From Micromonospora sp. WMMA1363 (GTDB lineage: Bacteria > Actinomycetota > Actinomycetes > Mycobacteriales > Micromonosporaceae), in the NCBI RefSeq assembly GCF_030345795.1, contig NZ_JAUALB010000001.1, forward strand, positions 739,001-803,000: DNA of 64,000 nucleotides. Direction: 5' to 3'. Below are positions 25,536 to 34,245 of this stretch, piece after piece. Each line of letters begins with the position of its first letter. Position 1 is the first letter of the stretch. The position numbers were made by a program, and so were the translations under genes. The notes beneath the pieces were generated by a model. That model was not told the DNA's origin. It searched no databases and saw only the letters and a program-made list of their open reading frames with translations.

Positions 25536-26690
25536 GTGCTGTCCTCGACCACCTTCTCGATCACCACGCCCGCGCGTGTCGACTTCGGCGACGGTGCGAT
25601 CCACAAGCTTCCCGACGCCCTGGCCACCGCAGGTAAGACCAGAGCCTTCGTGGTGACCGACCCCGGCGTCCGGGCTGCGGGCATCCTCGACGACGTGCTG
25701 GCCGTCCTCGCCTCGGCGGGGGTCGACACCGACGTCTTCGACGGCGTCGAGGCCAACCCGTCGCTGGCGACGATCGACCGGGCTGCTGAAGCCGCCCGCC
25801 GAATCGACGACGCCGCCGTGGTGGCCCTCGGCGGCGGCTCCAGCCTGGACGCGGCCAAGTGCGTCGCACTGGCCTTCACCAACCCGGTTCCCGCCGCCGC
25901 GCTCGCCACCCTCCAACAACCCAACCCGGGGCTGCCGGTCGTCGCCGTTCCCACGACCGCCGGGACCGGCGCCGAGACCAACGGATTCGCCGTGGTCGAG
26001 GACCACACCAACCGACGCAAGGTCTACCTCGGACACGCGTCCGTCGTTCCCCGCGCGGCCATCCTCGACCCGCGCCTCACCATCGGCCTTCCGCCCCGGG
26101 CCACCGCCGCGACCGGTGTTGACGCCCTCGTGCACGGGGTGGAGTCGTTGACGTCACGCTCCCGTAACCCGGTCAGCGAGGCGTACGCCCGGCAGGCCGT
26201 CAAGCTGGTGTACCGCTGGCTGCCCAGCGCCGTCGCCGACGGCGGTGACATCGAGGCACGTGCGCAGCTCATTCTTGGTGCCCACCTCGCGGGCCTGGCG
26301 TTGAGCATCTCCGGGCTCGGACTCGTGCACGGACTCGCGCATGCCGTCACCGCGCACACCGGCGCTCCCCACGGGATAGCGCTGGCCTCGGTCCTCGATC
26401 GGGTGCTCGACTTCAACCTCGCCACCAGCACTACCGAGTACGCCGCGATCGCATTGGACCTCGACATCAGCCGCTCCGACGACGAGACCACGAGAGCCTG
26501 TGCCACCGTCGCCGCGTTACGTGCGTTCACCGTGGCGGTCGGGGCCCACACCCGACTGCGGGATCTTGGCGTCGACAACGCGATGGTGCCGTCGTTGACT
26601 CGCGCCGCACTGGCCGACCCGGTCACCCGCAACACCCCACGGATGCCCACCAGCACCGAGCTGACCGACCTTGTCAATTCGGCCCGGTGA
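25536..26690 (+). CDS. Iron-containing alcohol dehydrogenase
   Basis: The protein is 384 aa from GTG 25536 (AAAGGAGA upstream), 26 nt after the ALDH stop. It has the group III ADH fold: a dinucleotide site with VALGGGSSLDAAK, then VPTTAGTGAETNGFAVV, and metal ligands in TGVDALVHGVES (Asp, His) and GLVHGLAHAVTAHTGAPHG (two His). It is expected to interconvert an alcohol and an aldehyde or ketone, alongside the ALDH. Maleylacetate-reductase-like activity is an alternative within the same superfamily. Confidence 0.9.
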   Translation: MLSSTTFSITTPARVDFGDGAIHKLPDALATAGKTRAFVVTDPGVRAAGILDDVLAVLASAGVDTDVFDGVEANPSLATIDRAAEAARRIDDAAVVALGGGSSLDAAKCVALAFTNPVPAAALATLQQPNPGLPVVAVPTTAGTGAETNGFAVVEDHTNRRKVYLGHASVVPRAAILDPRLTIGLPPRATAATGVDALVHGVESLTSRSRNPVSEAYARQAVKLVYRWLPSAVADGGDIEARAQLILGAHLAGLALSISGLGLVHGLAHAVTAHTGAPHGIALASVLDRVLDFNLATSTTEYAAIALDLDISRSDDETTRACATVAALRAFTVAVGAHTRLRDLGVDNAMVPSLTRAALADPVTRNTPRMPTSTELTDLVNSAR

Positions 26691-27463
26691 ACCGTCTCCG
26701 GCTCGCTCAGTCGCCGCCACCCACCGCTGTTGGATGATCACGAGATGCCGTCGGGTTCGGGGTCGCCCCCTCGCTCACGTGTGGGGCGGAGATCGCCCGC
26801 GACGACGTGGCCTTGATCGGCCGAGCTGAGGGCGCCCGTTCGGCCACCTCCGGGCCCATCACCCGCTCGCGCCTGGCCCGGACCTTCGCCGCCGGTCCCA
26901 CCCGGGCTGCTTGGGCACTCCTCGCGGTGGTCCCGCCGGGCCGGACAACCGACGTCGGCGTCGCGGCGATCCTGTCGACCGCCGGGCGGTAACCCGGCCA
27001 CGTCGCGTGCCCCGCGCGGCCGCCCGGGTGACCTGCCCGACGCCGTCTCCGGCCTCCGGGGCCGACCGGCGCGCCTCCGGGGCGGGCAACCGATCGGCGC
27101 TGAGCGTCCGGGAATTTTGCGCCCCGGCGTGGGCCTGCTACTTTCGGTACATAACCCCAGTTCAGCAGGTGGATCGCGACAGGTCGGGATCGATGCGGTA
27201 GCGTGGCTTCCGCGATGGGATCTCGTCTGCAGCGCTTACGGCAATGAAGGGAGGTATGGCACGGCGTCGGCACTGTTCCGGCGCACGCATGCACCACCGA
27301 CCGGCACCTCATCCCCCGGCTCGGGGGTTTTTTTTATCTGCCCGCCGTCGGCTGACCAGGATCCGCACCGGTCGCTGATGCTTGACCTCGCTCCGCTACG
27401 GCCGCCCGGCCGCACCGGCGTGAGCGGCACGGCAAGCCGCAGCAGGAGTTGACGAGGTGATAC
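26691..27463. other. Intergenic region with leader/terminator before osmoprotectant operon
   Basis: These 773 bp hold no convincing gene; GC-rich open frames on both strands lack ribosome sites and family features. From about 27110 the composition becomes more AT-rich. TACTTT at about 27139 and TACATA at about 27148 are candidate -10 boxes. The segment ends in an unmistakable intrinsic terminator at 27313-27335, so a short untranslated RNA or conditional leader of about 180 nt is possible. Confidence 0.5.
27313..27335 (+). terminator. Intrinsic terminator with U8 tract in the leader of the osmoprotectant operon
   Basis: CCCCCG-GCT-CGGGGG is followed by eight T (27328-27335). This is a textbook rho-independent terminator, unusual in this genome, 128 nt upstream of the first permease start and on the same strand. 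Confidence 0.85.
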
Positions 27464-28210
27464 ATGACGTTCCTCGAGTACCTACAGAGTCGGCGCGAGT
27501 TGCTACTCGCTCAGACTCTCGAACACGGAACCATCGTACTGATGTCCGTCGCGTTGGCGACAGTCATCGGTGTTTTGATCGCCGTCGCCACCTACCGCAG
27601 CCCCGGCGCTCGGGCTACCGCGACGGGAATCGCCGCAGCGCTGCTCACAATCCCGTCCTTCGCGCTACTCGGGTTGCTGATCACCCCGCTGGGGCTGGGA
27701 TACGCACCCGCCATGGTGGCACTGACCATGTACGCGGTGCTGCCGATCCTGCGTAACACCGTCGTGGGCCTGGCCGAGATCGACCCTGCCCTGACCGAGG
27801 CCGCCAGGGGGATCGGGATGGGCCGGCTCCGATCGCTGGCCACGGTCGAGATGCCCCTGGCGTGGCCGGTGATCCTGGCCGGAATCCGGGTGTCCACGCA
27901 GATGACGATGGGGATCGCCGCTATCGCCGCGTACGTCGGAGGCCCGGGACTGGGCAACCAGATCTTCTCCGGCCTGTCCAACCTCGGCGGCGTGAACTCG
28001 CTGAACCAGGCCTTGGTCGGTACCGCCGGAGTGGTGGTCCTCGCCGTCGTCGTCGATCTGGCTCTCGCGCTCTTGGGCGTGCTCACCCGGGCCGGGAAGG
28101 GCCCGACGTGGTTCCGCCTCGGCCGGTATCGGCGCCCGGCTTCGCCCGATACGCCCGTCAGCGCGCCGGCTGCAGTGATCCCTTCGCCCGCCCTCGGAGG
28201 CCGAGAATGA
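27464..28210 (+). CDS. Osmoprotectant-type ABC transporter permease (first)
   Basis: The protein is 248 aa with GAGGTGA before ATG. Five or six membrane segments are visible (TIVLMSVALATVIGVLIAVA and onward), with LRNTVVGLAEIDPALTEAARGIGMG, the coupling-loop pattern of OpuCB/OpuCD/ProW permeases. It is the first gene of a four-gene operon and overlaps the ATPase gene by 4 bp. It should form the membrane channel for glycine betaine, choline or related compatible solutes together with the second permease. Confidence 0.92.
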   Translation: MTFLEYLQSRRELLLAQTLEHGTIVLMSVALATVIGVLIAVATYRSPGARATATGIAAALLTIPSFALLGLLITPLGLGYAPAMVALTMYAVLPILRNTVVGLAEIDPALTEAARGIGMGRLRSLATVEMPLAWPVILAGIRVSTQMTMGIAAIAAYVGGPGLGNQIFSGLSNLGGVNSLNQALVGTAGVVVLAVVVDLALALLGVLTRAGKGPTWFRLGRYRRPASPDTPVSAPAAVIPSPALGGRE

Positions 28211-29412
28211 CCCACGACGTGATGATCGACCTGCAACAGGTCAGTAAGTTCTACCGCGGGCAGAAGGCCGCAGCGGTGGATAACGTGTCGATGACGATCC
28301 GCCGGGGTGAGATTGTCGTCCTGGTCGGCCCCTCCGGATGCGGCAAGACCACCACCATGAAGATGATCAATCGGTTGATCGAGCCCAGCAGGGGTCGGAT
28401 CATGCTCGATGGGTCGGACGTGACCTCGCTGGACGGCAACGAGCTGCGTCGGCGCATCGGCTACGTCATCCAGCAGGTGGGACTCTTCCCGCACATGAGC
28501 GTCGCTACCAACGTGGCGCTGGTGCCCAGAATGCTCGGATGGGACCGCAAGCGGATCGAGACCCGCGTCGACGAGCTGCTGCACCTGGTCGGGCTCGACC
28601 CGGCGCTGTTCCGCAACCGGCTGCCTCGTCAGCTCTCCGGCGGACAACAACAGCGCGTCGGCGTCGCCCGCGCGCTTGCCGCCGACCCACCGGTGATGTT
28701 GATGGACGAGCCGTTCGGCGCTACCGACCCGCTGACCCGGGACCGACTGCAGAACGAGTTCCTTCGTCTGCAGGAGCAGCTGCGCAAGACGATCGTCTTC
28801 GTCACCCACGACTTCGACGAGGCGATCAAGATGGGTACCCGGATCGCCGTCCTCGGCGATAGGTCCAGGATCCGGCAGTTCGACACCCCGGAACGCCTGT
28901 TGACCAGCCCCGCCGACAGCACCGTCGCCCAGTTCATCGGTGCTGGGGCGACATTGAAGCAGCTCAACCTCCGCCGGGTCGACACCATCCGGTGGGACGA
29001 CGTTCCGCTGGTACGGGTGGACGACTCACCCACACACGCGCTGCGCCGTATCGATGAGACGCAGGAGTCGGCAGCGCTCACCGTGGATGGCGAGAACCGG
29101 CCGTTGTGCTGGGTCGGTCCGCGCGACCTGGGCCCCCACCAGGACAGCCTGTCGGGCGCCGGGCAGCCCGTGACGACGGTGGAGCCGCGGGCGACACTGC
29201 GCGATGCGCTGGATGCCATGCTCGCGTCGAGCCACGGCGCCGCCGTGGTGGTGGACGACCAGGGCCGGTACGCCGGCGCGGTGACGATCGACGACCTGAT
29301 GCTGGCGATCCACCGGATGCGGGAGTCGGCGCGGGACAGTGAGCGGCCGATTCCAGAGATCCCCCACCAAGGAGCGGCCGTGTCCCGGCCGGCGACGCCG
29401 GAGAAGCGATGA
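28207..29412 (+). CDS. Osmoprotectant ABC transporter ATP-binding protein with CBS domains
   Basis: The protein is 401 aa from ATG 28207, overlapping the permease stop; the same frame is open upstream. Walker A is GPSGCGKTT (around residues 40-48), the signature is LSGGQQQRVGVARAL, Walker B is VMLMDEPFGA, and the switch His is in FVTHDF. A C-terminal part from about residue 270 contains one clear CBS motif (TTVEPRATLRDALDAML...TIDDLM) and a weaker one. Such CBS pairs sense ionic strength in OpuA/ProV-type importers, so activation by osmotic stress is likely. Confidence 0.94.
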   Translation: MTHDVMIDLQQVSKFYRGQKAAAVDNVSMTIRRGEIVVLVGPSGCGKTTTMKMINRLIEPSRGRIMLDGSDVTSLDGNELRRRIGYVIQQVGLFPHMSVATNVALVPRMLGWDRKRIETRVDELLHLVGLDPALFRNRLPRQLSGGQQQRVGVARALAADPPVMLMDEPFGATDPLTRDRLQNEFLRLQEQLRKTIVFVTHDFDEAIKMGTRIAVLGDRSRIRQFDTPERLLTSPADSTVAQFIGAGATLKQLNLRRVDTIRWDDVPLVRVDDSPTHALRRIDETQESAALTVDGENRPLCWVGPRDLGPHQDSLSGAGQPVTTVEPRATLRDALDAMLASSHGAAVVVDDQGRYAGAVTIDDLMLAIHRMRESARDSERPIPEIPHQGAAVSRPATPEKR

Positions 29413-30194
29413 GTACCGGCACGGAGTCCCGGAGCCCGCAGACCGTGCTCGCCCCGCCGTCCCGCTGGCACGGGCTGCTACGGCGGCACTGGGTGATGCC
29501 GGTGATTCTCGCTGTGGTGCTACTCGGCACGTATCTCTGGGTCAGCTCTGCCGACCTGGACGACATCGAACGGCGCTCGCTGAACGCCGAGTACCTGCTG
29601 CGGATGACCACCGAGCATGTGACGCTCACCGCCCTGACCACCCTCCTCGTCGTGGCGATCGCAGTGGGCGGCGGCATCCTGCTGACCCGCCGAGCCATGC
29701 GTTGGCTGGCGCCGTTCGCCACTGGCCTGGCCAACATCGGCCAGGCCACCCCCGCGATCGGACTGCTCGTGCTGCTGAGCATCGTGCTCGGCATCGGTTT
29801 CTCGACCGCGCTGATCGGCCTGGTCGCCTACTCGGTCCTACCGGTGCTCCGCAACACCATCGTCGGGATCGGTCAGGTGGACCGTCATCTGATCGAGGCG
29901 GGGCGGGGAATAGGCATGTCGCCACTCGCGGTCCTCGTGCGGATCGAGCTGCCGTTGGCCGTCCCCGTCATCCTCGCTGGCGTGCGGACCGCGCTCGTCC
30001 TCGCCGTCGGTGTTGCCACCCTCGCCACGTTCATCGACGCCGGAGGCCTCGGCGCTCTGATCGTGACCGGAATCAAGCTCCAGCGCGAGACCGTGCTCGT
30101 CACCGGGGCCATCCTGACCGCGGCGCTGGCCCTGACCCTGGACTGGTTGGGGGGAGTCATCTCCGACCTGCTGCGGCCGCGCGGGCTCGACTGA
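29409..30194 (+). CDS. Osmoprotectant-type ABC transporter permease (second)
   Basis: The protein is 261 aa and overlaps the ATPase gene by 4 bp. An N-terminal membrane anchor (VMPVILAVVLLGTYLWV) is followed by about five helices and the motif LRNTIVGIGQVDRHLIEAGRGIGMS, which parallels the first permease. Together they form the heterodimeric channel of an OpuC-type importer. Confidence 0.92.
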   Translation: MSTGTESRSPQTVLAPPSRWHGLLRRHWVMPVILAVVLLGTYLWVSSADLDDIERRSLNAEYLLRMTTEHVTLTALTTLLVVAIAVGGGILLTRRAMRWLAPFATGLANIGQATPAIGLLVLLSIVLGIGFSTALIGLVAYSVLPVLRNTIVGIGQVDRHLIEAGRGIGMSPLAVLVRIELPLAVPVILAGVRTALVLAVGVATLATFIDAGGLGALIVTGIKLQRETVLVTGAILTAALALTLDWLGGVISDLLRPRGLD

Positions 30195-30251
30195 CTTCGC
30201 TCCGTGACCCCCGTTTCCATAGGGCACCAGGTGGTGCCAAGGAAGGTAATG

Positions 30252-31235
30252 ATGCGAAACCGTACTGCGTTCATTCGCCTGGTGGCCGGCTCCACGCTGG
30301 CCGCCCTCGCGCTCAGCGCCTGCTCGGTAACCACCGAGGACTCCGGCGCCGACGTATCCGTCGGCAAGGGGTCGATCAAGGAGGACGCCGCGCTGAAGGG
30401 ACAGACCATTGTCGTCGGTTCCAAGGACTTCACCGAGAACATCGTCTTCGGGCACATCACCCTGCAGGCGCTGACGGCCGCAGGTGCGAAGGTCGAGGAC
30501 CGGACCAACATCAAGGGATCGGTCAACGTCCGCAAGGCGCTGCTCAGCGGTGACGTCGACGTCTACTGGGAGTACACCGGAACGGCGTGGATCACCTACC
30601 TCAACCACACCGACCCGATCCAGGACTCGCAGGAGCAGTACGCGGCCGTGGTGAAGGAGGACAAAGACAAGAACGGCGTGGTCTGGGGGACGATCGCCCC
30701 GGCGAACAACACCTACGCCCTCGCGATACGCGAGGAGAAGGCCGAGGAGTGGAACCTCAAGACGGTCTCCGATCTGGCCGCGTTCGCCAAGAGCAACCCG
30801 CAGGATGCGACCTTCTGTCTGGAGAGCGAGTTCACCGGGCGCAACGACGGTTGGCCCGGGCTGACGAAGGCGTACGGGATGGACGTCCCCGCGGACAACG
30901 TCAGGGTGGTCGACACCGGGGTCGTCTACACCGAGACGAAGAAGGGTGAGTCCTGCAACTTCGGCGAGGTCTTCACGACCGACGGCCGGATCAGCAACCT
31001 GAACCTGCGGGTGCTGGAGGACGACAAGAAGTTCTTCCCGATCTACAACCCGGCGCCCACGCTGAACGGTGAAACCGCCGCCACCTATGGCAGCATCCTG
31101 ACGATCCTCGAGCCGGTCGTGGCCAAGCTGGACGACGAGACGCTCCGCGAGCTCAACGAGAAGGTGGACGTCGAGGGCCAGCCGGTGTCGCAGGTTGTCT
31201 CCGAGTGGTTGAAGGCCGAAGGCTTCATCGCCTGA
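30252..31235 (+). CDS. Glycine betaine/osmoprotectant-binding lipoprotein
   Basis: The protein is 327 aa. The second of two adjacent ATGs is preferred (AAGGAAGG 5 nt upstream). The signal peptide ends in lipobox L-S-A-C (Cys around residue 24). The mature protein has the OpuAC-type fold: VVGSKDFTENIVFGHITLQA, KGSVNVRKALLSGDVDVYWEY (a segment conserved in quaternary-ammonium binders), and aromatic residues that could cage the ligand. It is the last gene of the operon and is followed 18 nt later by a strong hairpin. Confidence 0.92.
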   Translation: MRNRTAFIRLVAGSTLAALALSACSVTTEDSGADVSVGKGSIKEDAALKGQTIVVGSKDFTENIVFGHITLQALTAAGAKVEDRTNIKGSVNVRKALLSGDVDVYWEYTGTAWITYLNHTDPIQDSQEQYAAVVKEDKDKNGVVWGTIAPANNTYALAIREEKAEEWNLKTVSDLAAFAKSNPQDATFCLESEFTGRNDGWPGLTKAYGMDVPADNVRVVDTGVVYTETKKGESCNFGEVFTTDGRISNLNLRVLEDDKKFFPIYNPAPTLNGETAATYGSILTILEPVVAKLDDETLRELNEKVDVEGQPVSQVVSEWLKAEGFIA

Positions 31236-31630
31236 CGGGCCTGAGGTCGACTCCTGGGCGGTCCACGGAAGGCGTGGACCGCCCAGTCCGTTCCTACCGT
31301 GGCCCCGGCTCCAATTGCCCGCGGCCCGCCGCGCGTCCGCAGGAGTTTCCCGGAACGCGGCAGACAGGTATGCATGCTCTTGCACCAGTTGGGGAACCCG
31401 CTTCCGGTTGGGCCTTGTGGTGGCAGGGGAGCGTGCGAAGGTATGGAGGGCGGGGCGAACCGGGCCGATCGGACCGCCGCCGGGCCGGCGAGCGTTGGAG
31501 ACGACGCGCGCCGAGTTATCCGTGGTTTGGTGTCGGCGTCGCGGACATGTCTTGAGGTGCTGGCGTGGCATCGCAGGCACCTCCCGCTCGGCCGTGACGA
31601 CCCCGCCAGTCTCCAGGGGGCGCGGGTTAC
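31236..31630. other. Intergenic region upstream of MFS gene
   Basis: These 395 bp begin with the operon terminator. A short frame 31443-31634 (63 codons) overlaps the MFS start by 4 bp and has moderate codon bias, but its only AAGG lies too close to its ATG, so I do not call it a gene. The MFS promoter is probably here but was not pinned. Confidence 0.4.
31254..31286 (+). terminator. Hairpin terminator of the osmoprotectant operon
   Basis: CTGGGCGGTCCAC pairs with GTGGACCGCCCAG (13 bp, loop GGAAGGC), 18 nt after the stop codon. It lacks a T-run. Confidence 0.75.
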
Positions 31631-33124
31631 GTGAGCGCCGTCGGGCGGTCCGGACACGAGGCATCCCGGACAGCGGCGGAGTCATCGGTCCGCCGGGTGT
31701 CGGTGGTGGCCGTCGGCATCCTCGTCGTCTTCATGGTGGTACTGAACATCTCGTTGGTCGCGCTCGCGATACCAACCATCAATAGGACGTTCGGGGCCAG
31801 CAGCACCCAACAGCAGTGGCTGGTCTCCGGGTACTTCCTGACGCTCGGAACGGCGCTGATGCCCGCCGGGAGGTTCGGGGATGCGCGTGGCAGACGTAAC
31901 ATCTTCGTGGCCGGCACCCTGTTGTTCGTGGTGGCTAGTGGGGTAGCCGGTCTCGCCCCGTCGATGGGGTGGCTGATCATCGCCCGACTGTTCCAAGGCC
32001 TGGCGGCCGGGATGGTCACACCGCAGGTGTACGGGATGATCCAGGTCCTCTTCGCCCCCGACGAACGTGCGCGTCCGCTCGGGTGGCATGCCGCCGGGGT
32101 CGTGTCCTCCAGGGTCGTCGGTCCACCGCTCGGCGGCGTGCTACTCACAACCGGTGGACCCGAGCACGGGTGGCGGTGGATCTTCCTGGTGAACATTCCG
32201 ATCGGGGTCGTCGCCGCCGTCTGGGGATGGCGGTTGATTCCCACCGTCAGGCGGGCCGAGAGACCTGACCTGGATCCGGTGGGAGCCCTGCTGCTCATCG
32301 CCGGGCTGGTGCTGTTGTGGCTGATGCAGGGGGAACTGTGGGGGCCGTTCCTCCGGTGGCTGCTCCTCTTGCCGGTGGGGCTGGGAGCTCTGGTCGGTTT
32401 CGTCGTCTGGGAGCAGCGCTACGTCCGGCAGGGCCAGCCACTATTCGACCCGCGACTGCTTCGGCTCCGCTCGTTCGCGCTGGGAACGTTCGTCGCCACG
32501 TTCTACTTCGCCGGCTACAACGCGATCTTCTATGTGTTGTCGAAGTACCTGCAGGAGGGACTTGGACACGACGGGCTGGAGGCTGGTCTCGCCCTTACTC
32601 CGCTGGCCCTGGGAGTAGCCGTCACGTCGTTCTTCGCCGCCACCAAGACAAAGTGGGTCGGCCGACCGCTGGTGATCTTGGGGCTTGTCCTGGGGGCGAT
32701 CGGGTTGGCCGCGCTGGCGATCGGCGACGCCTTCCTACCCGGACCCGACTCGCCGCATGCTGCCGCACTGCCACTGCTGCTGTCCGGGCTTGGGGGTGGT
32801 CTGGTTGTCACCGGAGTGGGCGCGGGCCTGGTCATCGCCCCGAATCAGACGCTGACGCTGTCCGAGGTGCCATCGAGCGAGGGTGGTAGTGCCGGCGGCA
32901 TGCTTCAGACCGGACAGCAGTTCGGTGGCGGCCTCGGGGTCGCCGTAGCCGGTAGCGCCCTTCTTGCCAGCCTGGGAAGTACGGGCAACTGGCTGACCGC
33001 CTTTCGCGTGTCGTGGTCGATCATCGTCGGCTTCCTTGTCGTCGCGCTCGTCGCGTCCCTGATCGACCTGTACTACCAGGCGTACCAGGTGACCCGGACG
33101 CTGCCGCCCGGCTGCTCGCCCTGA
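31631..33124 (+). CDS. MFS transporter, DHA2 (14-TM drug:H+ antiporter) type
   Basis: The protein is 497 aa from GTG 31631. Features are VVLNISLVALAIPTINRTFG in TM1 (motif D1-like), QQQWLVSGYFLTLGTALMPAGRFGDARGRR (motif A), an RLFQGLAAGMVTPQVYGMIQ helix and a hydrophobicity profile with about 14 segments. It probably exports a toxic small molecule by proton antiport. It sits just outside the RiPP cluster and is closely related to the second MFS gene at 60359-61831, including the PNQTLTLSEVP segment. Involvement in RiPP export is possible but unproven. Confidence 0.9.
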   Translation: MSAVGRSGHEASRTAAESSVRRVSVVAVGILVVFMVVLNISLVALAIPTINRTFGASSTQQQWLVSGYFLTLGTALMPAGRFGDARGRRNIFVAGTLLFVVASGVAGLAPSMGWLIIARLFQGLAAGMVTPQVYGMIQVLFAPDERARPLGWHAAGVVSSRVVGPPLGGVLLTTGGPEHGWRWIFLVNIPIGVVAAVWGWRLIPTVRRAERPDLDPVGALLLIAGLVLLWLMQGELWGPFLRWLLLLPVGLGALVGFVVWEQRYVRQGQPLFDPRLLRLRSFALGTFVATFYFAGYNAIFYVLSKYLQEGLGHDGLEAGLALTPLALGVAVTSFFAATKTKWVGRPLVILGLVLGAIGLAALAIGDAFLPGPDSPHAAALPLLLSGLGGGLVVTGVGAGLVIAPNQTLTLSEVPSSEGGSAGGMLQTGQQFGGGLGVAVAGSALLASLGSTGNWLTAFRVSWSIIVGFLVVALVASLIDLYYQAYQVTRTLPPGCSP

Positions 33125-33229
33125 CTGTCGCGCAGTCTGATGCGTGGGCTGCTGCCCGGACGAAGTTCCCGTTCACAGACCACCGTCACGGGATGCCGTG
33201 CCGACGGGGCCCGGGATCGGTCGGTGGGA

Positions 33230-34216
33230 TCAGATCCAGCGGCGCAGCGCCGCCTCCACCCCGGCCTGGAAGCGGCTCTCCGCGTCGAGGCGCTGCATCA
33301 GGTCGCGGACGGTGCGGCGCACGGTGCGCTCGGAGAGCCGCAGCTGGCGGCCGATTGCCTCGTCGGTGCGCCCCTGGCGGAGTAGCCGCAGGATGGCGAC
33401 GGCCTGGTCGGTCAGGCCGTGCTCGTCCGCGGTGGGCGGCCGTGGGAACGGCGTACTTCTCTCCCAGAGCATGTCGAAGAGCAGGCACAGCGCCGAGACC
33501 AGGCGGTTGCCGCGGATCTCCAGCGCGCCACGGCCGGAGCGCGGCTCGATCGGGACAAGCGCGAACTGCCGGTCGACGAGGGTCATCCGCACCGGCGCCT
33601 CCGGCATCACCCGGCTCTGCTCACCCTGCTCGGTCATCAGCTCGGCGTACGCTCGGGAGGCGACGTCGCGCAGCGTGCTCTCCTGATAGATGTGTCGGAT
33701 CATCACCCCTCGGGAGAGAGCGATCCGGGTCAGCGTCTTGCCGGTTTCGATGGCCTCCGGCGGCATCGCTCGGCCGGCCGTCAGCGTCATGATGGTTTCG
33801 GAGGCGGTGCGGGCGTGCTCGGCGAGGCGCTCCCGCACCGCGTCGACCCCCTCCAGCCGGACGATCTCCTCCCGCTCGCGGTGGGTGTCGTGGCTGGCGG
33901 CGCGGGCGAGGACCGATGCGCGTGCCGCCTGGAGTTTCGCCTGCTGCGCGATCATCTGCTGCTCGGCCTGGTCGAGCAGGGCGAGCAGACCGATCTGTGG
34001 GCTGACCGCGCGTAGGGTGGCCGGTCGGCTGGTCGGCGGTGTGATGAGCGCCCGGTCGGCCAGGGCGGCAAGGGCGTCGTGAACGACCGTCTCCGGCATG
34101 TCGAGGTTCGTGACGAGTTCGTCGACGTCCCACGTCGGATGATCCAACATCGCCCAGTAGACGGCTTCGGCAGCTGCCGACACACCCAGCCGTTCGAGCA
34201 AGGTCTTCTCCTCCAC
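33230..34216 (-). CDS. LuxR-type HTH regulator with TrmB-like N-terminal domain
   Basis: The protein is 328 aa from GTG 34216. A TTG at 34204 has a much better ribosome site (GGAGGAG, 6 nt), so the shorter form is quite possible. The N-terminal winged helix (residues ~1-65) and following coiled segment resemble TrmB-like sugar/stress regulators. The middle part is a PLD-like sensor fold. Residues ~265-320 are a LuxR/GerE HTH (LTDQAVAILRLLRQGRTDEAIGRQLRLSERTVRRTV). It faces away from the biosynthetic genes at the cluster edge and is a likely pathway regulator. Confidence 0.85.
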   Translation of the reverse strand: MEEKTLLERLGVSAAAEAVYWAMLDHPTWDVDELVTNLDMPETVVHDALAALADRALITPPTSRPATLRAVSPQIGLLALLDQAEQQMIAQQAKLQAARASVLARAASHDTHREREEIVRLEGVDAVRERLAEHARTASETIMTLTAGRAMPPEAIETGKTLTRIALSRGVMIRHIYQESTLRDVASRAYAELMTEQGEQSRVMPEAPVRMTLVDRQFALVPIEPRSGRGALEIRGNRLVSALCLLFDMLWERSTPFPRPPTADEHGLTDQAVAILRLLRQGRTDEAIGRQLRLSERTVRRTVRDLMQRLDAESRFQAGVEAALRRWI

Positions 34217-34245
34217 TTGTGTTCACCGCGTGATCACACTAGTGG
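34213..34245. promoter_or_regulatory. Imperfect palindrome over the LuxR-type gene start
   Basis: CCACTTGTGT (34213-34222) and ACACTAGTGG (34236-34245) are 9/10 inverted copies around a 13-nt centre. They overlap the GTG start of the regulator and could be an autoregulatory site. Confidence 0.4.

Noticed and set aside
26707..27312. 201-codon minus-strand frame in the intergenic region
   Set aside because: It has low-complexity Arg/Ala/Gly composition and no ribosome site, and it runs into the AT-richer leader.
31443..31634. Possible 63-codon gene overlapping the MFS start
   Set aside because: The GTGA-type overlap and tolerable codon bias are suggestive, but AAGG lies too close to the ATG and the product is unrecognisable.
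29838..31685. 615-codon minus-strand open frame over the osmoprotectant genes
   Set aside because: It is opposite clearly recognisable permease and binding-protein genes, and its content is typical of high-GC antisense.
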